This document shows positions 48,997 to 58,220 of a stretch of 64,000 bases of DNA, in pieces (the stretch's first letter is position 1; every line of letters begins with the position of its first letter). The stretch is from positions 1-64,000 of the forward strand of contig DATBKU010000040.1 in NCBI GenBank assembly GCA_036555725.1. Reading direction: 5' to 3'. The stretch comes from CALAED01 sp036555725 (lineage in GTDB: Bacteria; Actinomycetota; Actinomycetes; Streptosporangiales; Streptosporangiaceae). The notes beneath the pieces are model-generated. The model saw only the letters and a program-made list of their open reading frames with translations. It had not been told where the DNA came from and ran no database searches. Made by a program: the position numbers and the translations under genes.

Positions 48997-49839
48997 TCAC
49001 AGCGCGCCGGCGTCCCTGGCGGTGTAGACCGACGGATACAGCGGGCGGAACCCGAGCTCCGTGCGGATCTTCGCCGTATCGGCGATGCCCTCCCAGGGGT
49101 CGTCCAAGGCGAGGCCGGCCGCGTCCGGCGCGATCTGCTCGCCGTTCAGGCGATGCACCTCCCACACGGTGATCGGGGCGTCGTCGGCCACGTTGTAGAT
49201 CCGTCCGTCGACGCCGTCGGCACGGAGCCCCCGGATCAGCGCCTGGCCGACGTCGGCATGGTGGACCAGCTGGAACCGCATGTGCGCCGGCCGGCCGCGC
49301 GCGAACATCATCGCCTCGGCCAGATGCGGGTCCCCCTCGCCGTACACGAAGCCGAGCCGCATGACGCGCAGTCCGAGCCCCTCATCGACGTACATGGCCT
49401 GCAGGGCCTGTTCGGCCGCGACCTTGCTGACCGGGTAGGCGCGCGCCGGCCGCGGCTCGTCGCCCTCGGCCGCCGGGCGGCCCCGGCCCGGGCCGTAGAC
49501 GAGCGTGGTGCTCGTGAAGACGAACCGGGACACGCCCGCGGACAGCGCCTCGCGGGCCAGCCCCACGGTGGCGTCGCGGTTGACCGCGACCGCCTCTTCG
49601 TCCGGCACATGGCGAAACGCGGCGGCGACGTGCACGACGGCGTCCCGGCCCGCGAGTGCCTTGCGCACGTCGTCGGGGTCGCGCAGGTCGCCGGTGACCA
49701 CCTCCGCGCCGCGCTCCCGCAGCGCCTCGGCCTTCGCGGCGTCGCGCACCAGGACGCGTACGTCCTCGCCCTGCTCCAGCAGCCGGGGTACGAAGCGGCT
49801 GCCCACTCGTCCGGTCGAGCCCGTCACCAGTACGCGCAT
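48997..49839 (-). CDS. NAD-dependent epimerase/dehydratase family protein
   Basis: A 280-aa extended short-chain dehydrogenase. It has the Rossmann loop VLVTGSTGRVGSRFV, GDLRDPDDVRKALAGRDAVVHVAA, FVFTSTTLVYGPG and the catalytic pair region YPVSKVAAE (Tyr-x3-Lys). The final third carries the substrate region, which does not identify a sugar or flavonoid. ATG at 49839 follows GAGAGGATG. It diverges from a MarR regulator across the CATTAG dyad and is probably controlled by it. Confidence 0.9.
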   Translation of the reverse strand: MRVLVTGSTGRVGSRFVPRLLEQGEDVRVLVRDAAKAEALRERGAEVVTGDLRDPDDVRKALAGRDAVVHVAAAFRHVPDEEAVAVNRDATVGLAREALSAGVSRFVFTSTTLVYGPGRGRPAAEGDEPRPARAYPVSKVAAEQALQAMYVDEGLGLRVMRLGFVYGEGDPHLAEAMMFARGRPAHMRFQLVHHADVGQALIRGLRADGVDGRIYNVADDAPITVWEVHRLNGEQIAPDAAGLALDDPWEGIADTAKIRTELGFRPLYPSVYTARDAGAL

Positions 49840-49895
49840 GGTGATGTCATCCTCTCGATGATCCATTATCATTAGCCATGAAACGACTTATCAAA

Positions 49896-49911
49896 CATTA
49901 GTCGGCTAATG
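49896..49911. promoter_or_regulatory. MarR-type dyad in divergent promoter
   Basis: CATTAG (49896-49901) and CTAATG (49906-49911) are exact inverted repeats separated by TCGG, located 26 bases before the MarR GTG and 57 bases before the epimerase ATG. AT-rich short dyads of this size in a divergent MarR promoter are typical operators; a further ATTAG half lies at 49871. Confidence 0.65.
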
Positions 49912-49936
49912 AATTGTGTGTCAACGGGAGTGGCCG

Positions 49937-50368
49937 GTGAGTGGATGGCCCAGCGATGAGTTCCAGACCGTCTTCTGGGCGGCCAAGCGGGCCATGATGA
50001 CCGCGGCCGAGGCGGCCTACCGCCGGCACGGCGTACGGCAGGGCCAGCAGTTCATCCTCATGTGCCTGTGGGACGAGGACGGCCTCACGCCCGGCGAGAT
50101 CGCCCGCCGCCTCGACCTGGCCACCCCCACGGTCACCAAGGCGACGACCCGCATGGAGGCCACCGGGCTCGTCGTCCGTAAGCCGCACGCCACCGACGCC
50201 CGGCTGGTCCGCATCCACCTCACCGAGCGCGGCGAGGCGCTCCGGGCCGTCCTCGATGAGGAGATGCGCGCGCTGTCCGACCGCGCGCTGCGCTCCCTCG
50301 ACCCCGCCGAACGGGCCCAGTTCGTCCGCCTCCTCAACGACCTCCGCGACAACCTCACCGGCTCGTAG
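49937..50368 (+). CDS. MarR-family transcriptional regulator
   Basis: A 143-aa winged-helix protein: GVRQGQQFILMCLWDEDGLTPGEIARRLDLATPTVTKATTRMEATGLVVRKPHATDARLVRIHLTERG is a classic MarR DNA-binding domain with wing. The GTG at 49937 follows CGGGAG by 6 bases. Adjacent divergent epimerase gene and the intervening dyad indicate local control. No redox cysteine is present, so a small-molecule ligand is more likely. Confidence 0.9.
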   Translation: MSGWPSDEFQTVFWAAKRAMMTAAEAAYRRHGVRQGQQFILMCLWDEDGLTPGEIARRLDLATPTVTKATTRMEATGLVVRKPHATDARLVRIHLTERGEALRAVLDEEMRALSDRALRSLDPAERAQFVRLLNDLRDNLTGS

Positions 50369-50487
50369 GAGCCCACGGTCATTGGTCCTTGGGCCGGGGT
50401 GGTGAATGGTCCTCGGCCGCCGTCCACCGGTTCTCGTAGGCTCGACCGCAGCGAAGCCGGGCAGGGACCACCGACGGGGAGAGATCG

Positions 50488-51291
50488 ATGACGCTCGACT
50501 ATGTGCACGGGTACTCGGCCAGCGAGAGCACGCGGCTCACCGATCAGGCCACCACGCTGACCGAACTGCTGCACGCCGACACCTACTACCCCGCGGGCTG
50601 CCAGGTGCTGGAGGCGGGCTGCGGGGTGGGCGCGCAGACGGTCATCCTGGCCGGCCACAGCCCGGAGGCGGCCTTCACCTCGATCGACATCTCCGCCGCC
50701 TCGCTGGCCGAGGCGCGGCGGCGGGTACGGTCGGCCGGGTTCACCAACGTTGCCTTTCAGCAGGCCGACATCTTCGACCTGCCCTTCGCGGCGGACAGCT
50801 TCGACCACGTCTTCGCCTGCTTCGTCCTCGAACATCTGACAGACCCCGACGGGGCGCTGGGCGCGTTGATGCGGATGCTCAAACCCGGCGGCTCGATCAC
50901 CGTCATCGAGGGCGATCACGGCTCGGCCTACTTCCACCCCGACAGTGCGCACGCCCGCCGGGCCATCGGCTGCCTGATCGACCTCCAGCGGCAGGCCGGC
51001 GGCGACTCGCTGATCGGACGCCGCCTCTATCCCCTGCTGGTGCGGGCGGGCTACCGCGACGTCAGCGTGTCGCCCCGCATGGTCTACGTCGACTCCAGCC
51101 GGCCGGCGCTGGTCGACGGCTTCACGCGCAAGACGTTCACCGCCATGGTCGAGGGGGTCGGCGACCAGGCCGTCGGTCAGGGCCTGATGGACGCCGCGAG
51201 CTGGACCGCCGGGATCCGGGATCTGTACCGGACGGCCGAGAATGACGGCACCTTCTGCTACACCTTCTTTAAAGGGATGGGTCGCCGATAG
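50488..51291 (+). CDS. class I SAM-dependent methyltransferase
   Basis: A 267-aa methyltransferase: motif I is VLEAGCGVGAQTVILA, then FTSIDISAASLAEARRRV, QADIFDLPFAADSFDHVFACFVLEHLTDPDGAL and MLKPGGSITVIEGDHGS. The fold matches ubiquinone/menaquinone-type (Methyltransf_11/25) enzymes. Target unknown. A promoter of its own is likely, since about 120 bases separate it from the MarR gene. Confidence 0.88.
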   Translation: MTLDYVHGYSASESTRLTDQATTLTELLHADTYYPAGCQVLEAGCGVGAQTVILAGHSPEAAFTSIDISAASLAEARRRVRSAGFTNVAFQQADIFDLPFAADSFDHVFACFVLEHLTDPDGALGALMRMLKPGGSITVIEGDHGSAYFHPDSAHARRAIGCLIDLQRQAGGDSLIGRRLYPLLVRAGYRDVSVSPRMVYVDSSRPALVDGFTRKTFTAMVEGVGDQAVGQGLMDAASWTAGIRDLYRTAENDGTFCYTFFKGMGRR

Positions 51292-51375
51292 CTCGCGAAT
51301 CGATCCCCGATTCCTTTCCGGCCGCCCCTCAGTCTTCACTTCGAAAGCTACACAGACAGAACGGAGTGAAGGTCC

Positions 51376-51459
51376 GTGCCGACCACCACGAGAGCACTGG
51401 TCCTGTCCGGCGGCGGCGACCTCGACGTCCTGGCCGCGATCTGGCCGGGCAAAGTCTAG
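51376..51459 (+). pseudogene. truncated patatin-like phospholipase N-terminus
   Basis: A GTG with GGAGTGAAGG upstream begins a 27-codon frame, PTTTRALVLSGGGDLDVLAAIW, then PGKV and a TAG. The TTTRALVLSGGG part is the opening beta strand and oxyanion loop of patatin-like phospholipases ('RALVLGGGG'), after which the sequence departs and stops. It ends 10 bases before the sigma factor. It is probably the scar of a deleted phospholipase gene whose translation start is retained. Confidence 0.55.
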
Positions 51460-51469
51460 GGACGCCGGC

Positions 51470-52462
51470 ATGGCCAAGAACGTGGATGCCCCGCCCAACG
51501 ACGCGGAGTTCGTGGAGCAGACCGAGCCGTACCGGCGCGAGTTGCTGGCGCACTGCTACCGCATGCTCGGCTCGGTCCATGACGCCGAGGACCTCGTCCA
51601 GGAGACCTACCTGCGGGCGTGGCGTTCGTACGGCGGGTTCGAGGGCCGCTCCTCGCTGCGGTCCTGGCTGTACCGGATCGCGACCAACGCGTGCCTGACC
51701 GCGCTGCAACACCGGGGCCGGCGGCCACTGCCGTCCGGCCTCGGCGGACCGGCCGACGACCCGTACGCGGCGCCGGACCCGCCGGCGGCGGGCGTCACGT
51801 GGCTGCAACCGATCCCCGACGCGCTCGTCACCCCGGAGTCCGCCGACCCGGCGGCCATCGTGGCGGCCCGCGACAGCCTGCGCCTCGCGCTCATCGCCGG
51901 GCTGCAGTACCTGCCGCCCCGGCAGCGCGCGGTGCTCATCCTGCGCGACGTGCTGGCCTGGCCGGCCGCCGAGGTCGCCGAGATGCTCGACACCACCACG
52001 CCGGCGGTGAAGAGCGCGCTGCAGCGCGCCCGAGCCCGGCTCGAGGAGGTGGCGCCGACGGCCGACGAGCTCACCGAGCCGACGGATCCGGCGGCCCGCG
52101 CGCAGCTTGACCAGTACATCGCGGCGTTCGAGAACGCCGACGCCGCGGCGCTGGAGCGGCTGCTGCGCCGCGACGCTACGCTCGAGGTCATGCCGTCGCC
52201 GACCTGGTACGACGGGTTCACGAACTGCATGCCCATCCTCCGCATGGCCGTCGGCGCGCCGGGCGACTGGCTGATGATTCCGACGACGGCCAACGGGCAG
52301 CCCGCGGCGGCCGCGTATCACCGCGACGCCGGGGGCGCCTACCAGGCGTACGGCATCGCCGTGATCGCGCCCACGGCGAGCGGGGTCGCCGGGATCGTGG
52401 TGTTCGGCGACCCGGGGCTGTTCAGCACGTTCGGTCTCCCGCCGCACAGGCCGCCCGCCTGA
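51470..52462 (+). CDS. ECF sigma factor with SnoaL-like C-terminal domain (SigG/SigJ-type)
   Basis: A 330-aa extracytoplasmic-function sigma factor. Region 2 is in EPYRRELLAHCYRMLGSVHDAEDLVQETYLRAWRSYGGFEGRSSLRSWLYRIATNACL; region 4 in LIAGLQYLPPRQRAVLILRDVLAWPAAEVAEMLDTTTPAVKSALQRARARL. The remaining 120 residues form a SnoaL-like domain, which in this group replaces a separate anti-sigma factor. The start follows the patatin remnant closely. Target promoters are not evident here. Confidence 0.93.
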   Translation: MAKNVDAPPNDAEFVEQTEPYRRELLAHCYRMLGSVHDAEDLVQETYLRAWRSYGGFEGRSSLRSWLYRIATNACLTALQHRGRRPLPSGLGGPADDPYAAPDPPAAGVTWLQPIPDALVTPESADPAAIVAARDSLRLALIAGLQYLPPRQRAVLILRDVLAWPAAEVAEMLDTTTPAVKSALQRARARLEEVAPTADELTEPTDPAARAQLDQYIAAFENADAAALERLLRRDATLEVMPSPTWYDGFTNCMPILRMAVGAPGDWLMIPTTANGQPAAAAYHRDAGGAYQAYGIAVIAPTASGVAGIVVFGDPGLFSTFGLPPHRPPA

Positions 52463-52522
52463 CGTCCGGCCGGCGTCGTAATTCATTGGACGCGACCATG
52501 ATCGGGCACCGACCATCGATGT

Positions 52523-53680
52523 ATGACCATCCACAACACACCGCAGGAGGTGCTGCACCTCGTCCCGGCCCCCGAGTCGACGGAGCCGGACGCCACCATG
52601 CCCGTCATCCTGAACCTCGATGACAGCAACTCCCACACCGACGTGCTGGACGTGCTCTCGCTGCGCCCCTTCGCCAGTGGCGAGCAGCCCTGGTCCCGCG
52701 CCAAGCGCCTGGACCGGGTCCGGCCAGAGGCGCCGCTCCGGCCCGCCGCCGCCCGGGTGATCCGGGTCGCGTACGAGGACGGCAAGCAGTCGTTCCTGGC
52801 CGTCGGCGACGGCTGGACGCTGCTGACCAACCGCTGGCGGAACGGCGGGGCCTACCTCGCGGTCTCCGCCATCACCGAGGAGCTCGCCCAGTCCGTCATC
52901 GACGAGTCCATCAAGGACGCCACCACCCCGCCGCCGAAGCCGGACGAGAGCAAGGTCGAGATGGGCTTCTGGCACATGTCCACGCACGGTCCAAGCCGGT
53001 CCGTACGGGTGATCTCGGCCGACGCCTGGTCGGACATCCGGCCGAACTACACCGCGAACGTGGCGACGGCGCTCGATCTGGTGATGGCCCTCCGGCGTGA
53101 GGAGATCCCGGGACGGCTGCTGCTCCTGCACGGCCCGCCGGGCACCGGCAAGACCACCGCGCTGCGGGCCCTGGCCAGGTCGTGGGCGGGCTGGTGCCAG
53201 GCCGACTGCGTCCTCGACCCGGAGCGGCTGTTCGGCGACTCCGGCTACCTGACGCGGGTCGCCGTCGGCCCGGACGAGAACAACGACAACGACGAGAAGC
53301 GCCGCTGGCGGCTGCTCATCCTCGAGGACTGCGACGAGCTGATCCGCGGCGAGGCGAAGCATGCCGCGGGCCAGGGGCTGTCCCGGCTGCTCAACCTCAC
53401 CGACGGCATGCTCGGGCAGGGGCGCGACGTCCTGGTCGCGATCACGACCAACGAGGACCTGGCGCGGCTGCACCCGGCCGTCGTCCGCCCCGGTCGCTGC
53501 CTGGCCCAGATCGAGGTGGGCCGGCTGTCGAAGGCCGAGGCCGTCGCCTGGCTGGGCGACCAGTCCGGTGACATCGGTCCCGATGGGGCGACGCTCGCCG
53601 AGCTGGCGGCACTCCGCAAGGGCGAGCGCCCGTCCTCGACCGCGGAGCCGGCCGGCGCCGCCCCCGGCTTCTACATGTAA
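52523..53680 (+). CDS. DUF5925-AAA ATPase
   Basis: A 385-aa ATPase: an N-terminal DUF5925-type domain (about 28-170, with LNLDDSNSHTDVLDVLSLRPF) and a C-terminal AAA module. Walker A GPPGTGKT is at 204-211, Walker B LLILEDCDE at 264-272, sensor 1 in LVAITTNED and an arginine-finger-like VVRPGRCLAQIEVG. Proteins of this pair of domains are found in actinomycetes, often with unknown partners. No nuclease or protease domain is fused and neighbours give no clear hint. Confidence 0.85.
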   Translation: MTIHNTPQEVLHLVPAPESTEPDATMPVILNLDDSNSHTDVLDVLSLRPFASGEQPWSRAKRLDRVRPEAPLRPAAARVIRVAYEDGKQSFLAVGDGWTLLTNRWRNGGAYLAVSAITEELAQSVIDESIKDATTPPPKPDESKVEMGFWHMSTHGPSRSVRVISADAWSDIRPNYTANVATALDLVMALRREEIPGRLLLLHGPPGTGKTTALRALARSWAGWCQADCVLDPERLFGDSGYLTRVAVGPDENNDNDEKRRWRLLILEDCDELIRGEAKHAAGQGLSRLLNLTDGMLGQGRDVLVAITTNEDLARLHPAVVRPGRCLAQIEVGRLSKAEAVAWLGDQSGDIGPDGATLAELAALRKGERPSSTAEPAGAAPGFYM

Positions 53681-53763
53681 GCCCCGGCGTCCGCCCAAGG
53701 CTCGGCGCCCGCGTCGCCCGCGTCCCGTATCGGGCCCGGCGCCCGCGTCACCCGCGCTCCGCG

Positions 53764-55821
53764 TCAGCGTGGGATCGCCGCGGTCGCCGGTCCGCCGCGG
53801 TGCGCCGTGAGCCGCCGCCCGTAATGGTCGACCGACCGGCCCCCGCCGGTCAGCCGGATGCTCTCGACGCCGTCGGGCAGGACCGGCGCGGCCCGCGTCT
53901 CGCCCGGTTCGAGGCCGAGCAGCAGCCGTACGGCCAGCAGGAAGGCCGCCGACGACCAGGCCTGCGGGCGGCAGGCCGTGGGGTACTCGGCCGGCCCGCC
54001 GATCTCGTCGCGCCCGTACCCGGCGAAGACCTCGGGCGGCCGGTAGCCGAACCTGGCGGTGGCCGCCACCAGCCGCTCGATCATCGTGGTCGCCGCGCAC
54101 CGGTATCCGTACGCCGTGAGCCCGGCGGCGACGATCGCGGTGTCGTGCGGCCACACCGTGCCGTTGTGGTAGGCGATGGGGTTGTACGCGCCGTCGCCGA
54201 CGGCCATCGTCCGTACCCCCCAGCCGGACGCCAGCCGCGCGCCGGTGAGGTGCGAGACGACCTGGGTCGCCTTGTCGTCGTCCACGATCCCGGACCACAG
54301 CAGGTGGCCGACGTTCGAGGTCAGGCTGTCGACCGCGCGGCCCCGTCCGTCCAGCGCGAGCGCGTAGTAGCCGCGATCGGCCAGCCAGAAATCGCGGTTG
54401 AACCGTTCGCGCAGCGCCGCGGCGTCGCGGTCGAGCCGCGCGGCCAGCGCGGCGTCGCCCCACACGTCGCGCGCCAACCGCGCGCAGCGGCGCCGGGCGT
54501 CGTACGCGTACCCCTGGGCCTCACAGACCGCGATGGGCGCGACCGCCGTCCGGCCGTCGGCGAACCGCATCGAAATAGGGGAGTCCTTCCAGCATTGGTT
54601 GACGATTCCGCTGGCCGGGTTGCGGCAGTCGTACGAGAGGTAGCCGTCGCCGAACCCGTCCAGCCACCCGAGGGCCGCCCTGGCGTTCGGCTCCAGCTCA
54701 CGGGCCAGCGCGGTGTCGCCAGTCCACCGTACGTACTCCTCCAGCAGGACCAGGAACAGCGGCGTGGCGTCGACCGAGCCGTAGTAGCAGGCGTGCGGCA
54801 CGTCGCGGAAGTGCGCCAGCTCACCGAACCGCAGCTCGTGCGGGATCTTGCCCGGGTCCTCCTCGGTGAAGTCGTCGGATCGGTCGCCCTGGACGGCGGC
54901 CAGCGCGCGAAGCGTGGCGGCGGCCGTACCGGGCAGGAAGGGCAGCGCGAAGTAGCCGGTCAGCAGGCTGTCGCGGCCGAACAACGTCATGAACCACGGC
55001 AAACCCGCCGCCGGCAGCGCACCGCCGGGCTCGTCGCGGGGCTCGTCGTGAGGCTCGTCGCGGTGTTGTCCCGGGAGGGTGAACCGGAGCGCGGCCAGGT
55101 CCTGGATGCTCTGCTCGTAGCATCGTTCGAGGTCGCGCCAGTCCGATGTCAGCCGCGGCGCCCGCCCGGCCCACTGCTCGTGGTCGGCGGCGAGCCGGTC
55201 CCGGCAGGCGTCGATGTCGAGGCCGCAGGTCGTCCGGTCTGGAGAGATCATCAGGTCGAGGTCCCAGCGCCCGCCCGGGGCCACCTCGGCGACGCAGCGC
55301 AGGCCCTCGTCGCGGACCTCGACCGGGCGACTCGCGGCGATCGTGGTCTCGCGGACGAAGTCCTCGCGCCGGTACCCGAGCACCAGCGTCTCGCCGTTGG
55401 CCCGGCGGTACGTAGTGCCCTTCTTGGTCATCACGTACCGGACCTCGAACAGGTCGGCGAAGTCGGCCTCGGCGCACAGCTCGATGGTCAGCGTCCGTGG
55501 TTCGGGGCCGTGGTTGAAGACGGTCAGCCGCTCGTGCAGGGCTCCGCACACGACCCGGCTGCGGACGATCGACAGCGACGCCGCCCGATCGGCCGTGAAG
55601 CCGTCCGGCACCAGCCAGAAGCGGGTGGCGAAGTGCGCCTGTTCGTCGCACGACATGGCCGGCGGCCGCTGTCCGTCGACCAGCATGACCCACCGCGACA
55701 GGTGCCGCATGTCCGCGTGGAACAGGCCGGCCGGCACGTCCGGCGTGCTCTCCACGTCGCCCCACTCGTCGCCGACCAGAAAAGTCGATCCGCGCAGGGT
55801 GGTGACGCTGTCAGACCGCAT
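53764..55821 (-). CDS. amylo-alpha-1,6-glucosidase / glycogen-debranching-type protein
   Basis: A 685-aa glycosidase-like protein of the GDE family: an N-terminal domain (about 1-210, with GDEWGDVESTPDVPAGLFHADMRHLSRW) and a C-terminal (alpha/alpha)6 toroid. Visible motifs are GLPWFMTLFGRDSLLTGYFALPFLPG, IPHELRFGELAHFRDVPHACYYGSVDATPLFLVLLEEYVRWTGD, DSPISMRFADGRTAVAPIAVCEAQGYAYDA and TVWPHDTAIVAAGL. A short charged repeat (HDEPRDEPGG) lies near residue 250. It is expected to act on short alpha-glucans or glycogen branches. Operator TTTGAACGTTCAAA lies 16 bases upstream. Confidence 0.9.
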   Translation of the reverse strand: MRSDSVTTLRGSTFLVGDEWGDVESTPDVPAGLFHADMRHLSRWVMLVDGQRPPAMSCDEQAHFATRFWLVPDGFTADRAASLSIVRSRVVCGALHERLTVFNHGPEPRTLTIELCAEADFADLFEVRYVMTKKGTTYRRANGETLVLGYRREDFVRETTIAASRPVEVRDEGLRCVAEVAPGGRWDLDLMISPDRTTCGLDIDACRDRLAADHEQWAGRAPRLTSDWRDLERCYEQSIQDLAALRFTLPGQHRDEPHDEPRDEPGGALPAAGLPWFMTLFGRDSLLTGYFALPFLPGTAAATLRALAAVQGDRSDDFTEEDPGKIPHELRFGELAHFRDVPHACYYGSVDATPLFLVLLEEYVRWTGDTALARELEPNARAALGWLDGFGDGYLSYDCRNPASGIVNQCWKDSPISMRFADGRTAVAPIAVCEAQGYAYDARRRCARLARDVWGDAALAARLDRDAAALRERFNRDFWLADRGYYALALDGRGRAVDSLTSNVGHLLWSGIVDDDKATQVVSHLTGARLASGWGVRTMAVGDGAYNPIAYHNGTVWPHDTAIVAAGLTAYGYRCAATTMIERLVAATARFGYRPPEVFAGYGRDEIGGPAEYPTACRPQAWSSAAFLLAVRLLLGLEPGETRAAPVLPDGVESIRLTGGGRSVDHYGRRLTAHRGGPATAAIPR

Positions 55822-55836
55822 GCGGACCCTCCACGG

Positions 55837-55850
55837 TTTGAACGTTCAAA
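55837..55850. promoter_or_regulatory. 14-bp palindrome before the debranching-type gene
   Basis: TTTGAACGTTCAAA is a perfect palindrome with a central CG, 16 bases upstream of the ATG at 55821. LacI-family regulators of alpha-glucan metabolism bind sites of this form. The region around it is AT-rich compared with neighbours. Confidence 0.7.
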
Positions 55851-55926
55851 TGACCTAATGACAAATCGGACAGTAATCACCTGTCCGTCTCTTGTGTCAA
55901 CCATCAGGCCCTTGAGCAGGCCTTGA

Positions 55927-58089
55927 TCAGGGGTAGGGCGGGCCGAGATCCCACACCCGTACGGTGTCGTCGTCGCTTGCGGACACCACGATGGGCCGGC
56001 CGTTCAGGGTGCCGAGCGCCACCGATTCGACGATGTCGTTATGTCCCCTGAAGGGCTTACCGAGCTGCCGGCCCGTGGCCAGATCCCACACCCGGACCGT
56101 CTGATCTACGCCACCGCTCACGGCGATCGCTCGCCCGTTGAGCTGACCGACCGCGACGCAGAAGACGTTGCCCGTGTGTCCGATGAGCGGCTTGCCGACC
56201 GGCTTCCCGGTATTAAGGTCCCATACCCGAAGCGCGTCATCGTCTCTGCTGTCGGCCACGACCACGGTATGGCCATTCAGCCGGCCGAGGGCGGCCGAGG
56301 CGTCGGGAGCGCGAGACCTCCCGATGAACGCCTTGCCGATCTGTTTCTTCGTGCCGATATCCCAGACGAATGAGGACTCCTTGCGGCAATCCAGCGTGGT
56401 GCTTCCGTCCACGGGGCAGGCGGCCACCATGACCGGACGGCCGTCCACGACGCCGAAGTCGACCGGAGCGAGCCCCGTGACCGGTTTGCCGATGGGCTTG
56501 CCGTTGGTCAGGCTCCACACGCGCAGCATCTGGTCGGAGGCGGAGATCGCGACGGGACGGCCGTCCACCGTGCCCAGGGCAACCTTGGTGGGACCGTCGC
56601 TCGAGTAGCCCTCGTTGTGGGGAAGCCGGTAGATCTCCTTCCTCGCCGCCACGTCCCATACGCGCACGGCATTGTCGTTCTCGGTGAATCCCAGGAATCC
56701 TCGGCCACCGACCCCGGCGCTGGCGGAAGCCGCGATCAGCCGATGGTTCCGCTCGCCGAGCGCCACGGCGTAGACGTCGTCGCCGTGCCCCTTGAGCGGC
56801 TCGCCCAGCTGCTCCCCCGTGGCCACGTCCCACACCCTGACCGTGTTGTCCACACCGCCGGAGACCGCGATCGTCCGGCCGTTGAGCGTGCCGACCGCGA
56901 CCGCGTTCACGTCACTGCTGTGGTCGGTCATCGTGTGCAGCAGCGTGCCGAAGCCTTGTCGCCGGCCGTCGTCGCCGCGGGCCAGCAAGACGATAGCGGG
57001 CACCATCCCGACGACGAGGACGAGCAGCGCGGCGGTCCACAGCTTCCGCCGCCGCCTGGCGCGCCGCGGCGGCGCGGCGGTGGTCGAAGATCCTTCCGGT
57101 TGAACGGTGTGCGGCTGATAGATGGCCGGCGCGGCCTCGTCCACCCGCACGTCGTCGAACTCCGCGTCGTACGGCTCAGCGTCGTACGGCTCAGCGTCGT
57201 ACGGCTCGGCGTCGTCCGGCGCCTCCGGCGGCGACGGCGGGGCGGGCGAGGTCGCGGCGGTCTCCAGCACGCGGGTCGCCATGGCGGGCTTACTGCGGGA
57301 CAGCCGCTCCACCAGGTCGGCGGCGGACGGACGACGGGCACGGTCCTTGGTGAACGCCGCTCGCACCAGCTCGCGCAGCGGCTCGTCGAGGCCGTCGAGG
57401 TTCGGCTCCCCGGTGAGGATGCGCTGCCGTACACCGCTGTCGGTGCCGAACGGCGGCCGGCCGGTCGCCGCGTACGTCACCAGGCTGGCCCAGGCGAACA
57501 GGTCGACCGCGGGCGTGATCGGCCCGCCGCGCAGTTGCTCGGGCGCCATGTACGCGAGGGTGCCGACGACGCCGCCGACGTGGGTGAGCTGCGTCTGGGC
57601 GTCCTCGAGGCGGGCGATACCGAAGTCGATCACCCGCGGGCCGACGCTGGACAGCAGGATGTTCGACGGCTTGAGGTCGCGGTGGATCACGCCCTGACCG
57701 TGGATCGCCCGCAGCGCGACCGCTATCCCGGTGGCCAGCCCCTCCAGGTCGGCCTCGCGGAGCGGCCCGCGCTCCAGCACGGCCACGTCGAGCGTGGGCC
57801 CGTCGATGTACTCGGTCGCGATGTACGGCGGCTCGGCGTCCAGGTCGGCCCCGACAACGGGTGCCGTACAAAAGCGCGGGACACGACGGGCGGCGGCCAC
57901 CTCGCGCCGCAGCCGGGCGCGGAACCGCTCATCGGCGGCGAACTCCGGCTTGATCACCTTGACCGCGACGACGGCGCCGCTGTCGCGGTGCCGGCCGAGG
58001 TAGACCACGCCCATCCCGCCCGCGCCGATACGCCGCTCGACGTGGTACGGCCCGATCCGGCGAAGAGCCTCCCCCTGATGCGGTGGCAT
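55927..58089 (-). CDS. membrane serine/threonine kinase with WD40 propeller
   Basis: A 720-aa PknB-type kinase. The kinase domain (about 11-265) has the glycine loop GAGGMG, Lys44 in VAVKVIK, HRDLKPSN at 136-143 and DFG at 155-157. A linker contains tandem PYDAE repeats (about 293-310), then a transmembrane helix (about 350-370) preceded by an Arg-rich stretch. The extracellular part has seven WD40 repeats, each ending in forms of VRVWDLATGRQLGKPF, which makes a complete seven-bladed propeller. It probably senses an external or wall-linked ligand. A GTG at 58092 would add one residue. Confidence 0.93.
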   Translation of the reverse strand: MPPHQGEALRRIGPYHVERRIGAGGMGVVYLGRHRDSGAVVAVKVIKPEFAADERFRARLRREVAAARRVPRFCTAPVVGADLDAEPPYIATEYIDGPTLDVAVLERGPLREADLEGLATGIAVALRAIHGQGVIHRDLKPSNILLSSVGPRVIDFGIARLEDAQTQLTHVGGVVGTLAYMAPEQLRGGPITPAVDLFAWASLVTYAATGRPPFGTDSGVRQRILTGEPNLDGLDEPLRELVRAAFTKDRARRPSAADLVERLSRSKPAMATRVLETAATSPAPPSPPEAPDDAEPYDAEPYDAEPYDAEFDDVRVDEAAPAIYQPHTVQPEGSSTTAAPPRRARRRRKLWTAALLVLVVGMVPAIVLLARGDDGRRQGFGTLLHTMTDHSSDVNAVAVGTLNGRTIAVSGGVDNTVRVWDVATGEQLGEPLKGHGDDVYAVALGERNHRLIAASASAGVGGRGFLGFTENDNAVRVWDVAARKEIYRLPHNEGYSSDGPTKVALGTVDGRPVAISASDQMLRVWSLTNGKPIGKPVTGLAPVDFGVVDGRPVMVAACPVDGSTTLDCRKESSFVWDIGTKKQIGKAFIGRSRAPDASAALGRLNGHTVVVADSRDDDALRVWDLNTGKPVGKPLIGHTGNVFCVAVGQLNGRAIAVSGGVDQTVRVWDLATGRQLGKPFRGHNDIVESVALGTLNGRPIVVSASDDDTVRVWDLGPPYP

Positions 58090-58220
58090 CACGACGGCAG
58101 CCCTTCCATAGCCGCGATCCGGACGCCCTCATGTTCGCACTAGGGCGCGGTGTGCCACCACCCACTCCGGGCCGCCACCCGAGTGCCGGACCGCGGCTCC
58201 CGTTGGACTCGGCTGCTGTC

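Noticed and set aside
53681..53763. Repeated GGCGCCCGCGTC-type units downstream of the AAA ATPase gene
   Set aside because: Only two imperfect copies in very G+C-rich DNA; no stable hairpin or known element.
51329..54463. Open minus-strand frame of over 1000 codons across the sigma factor and AAA ATPase genes
   Set aside because: Antisense to two well-supported + strand genes and made of low-complexity Arg/Gly/Asp sequence with no domain.
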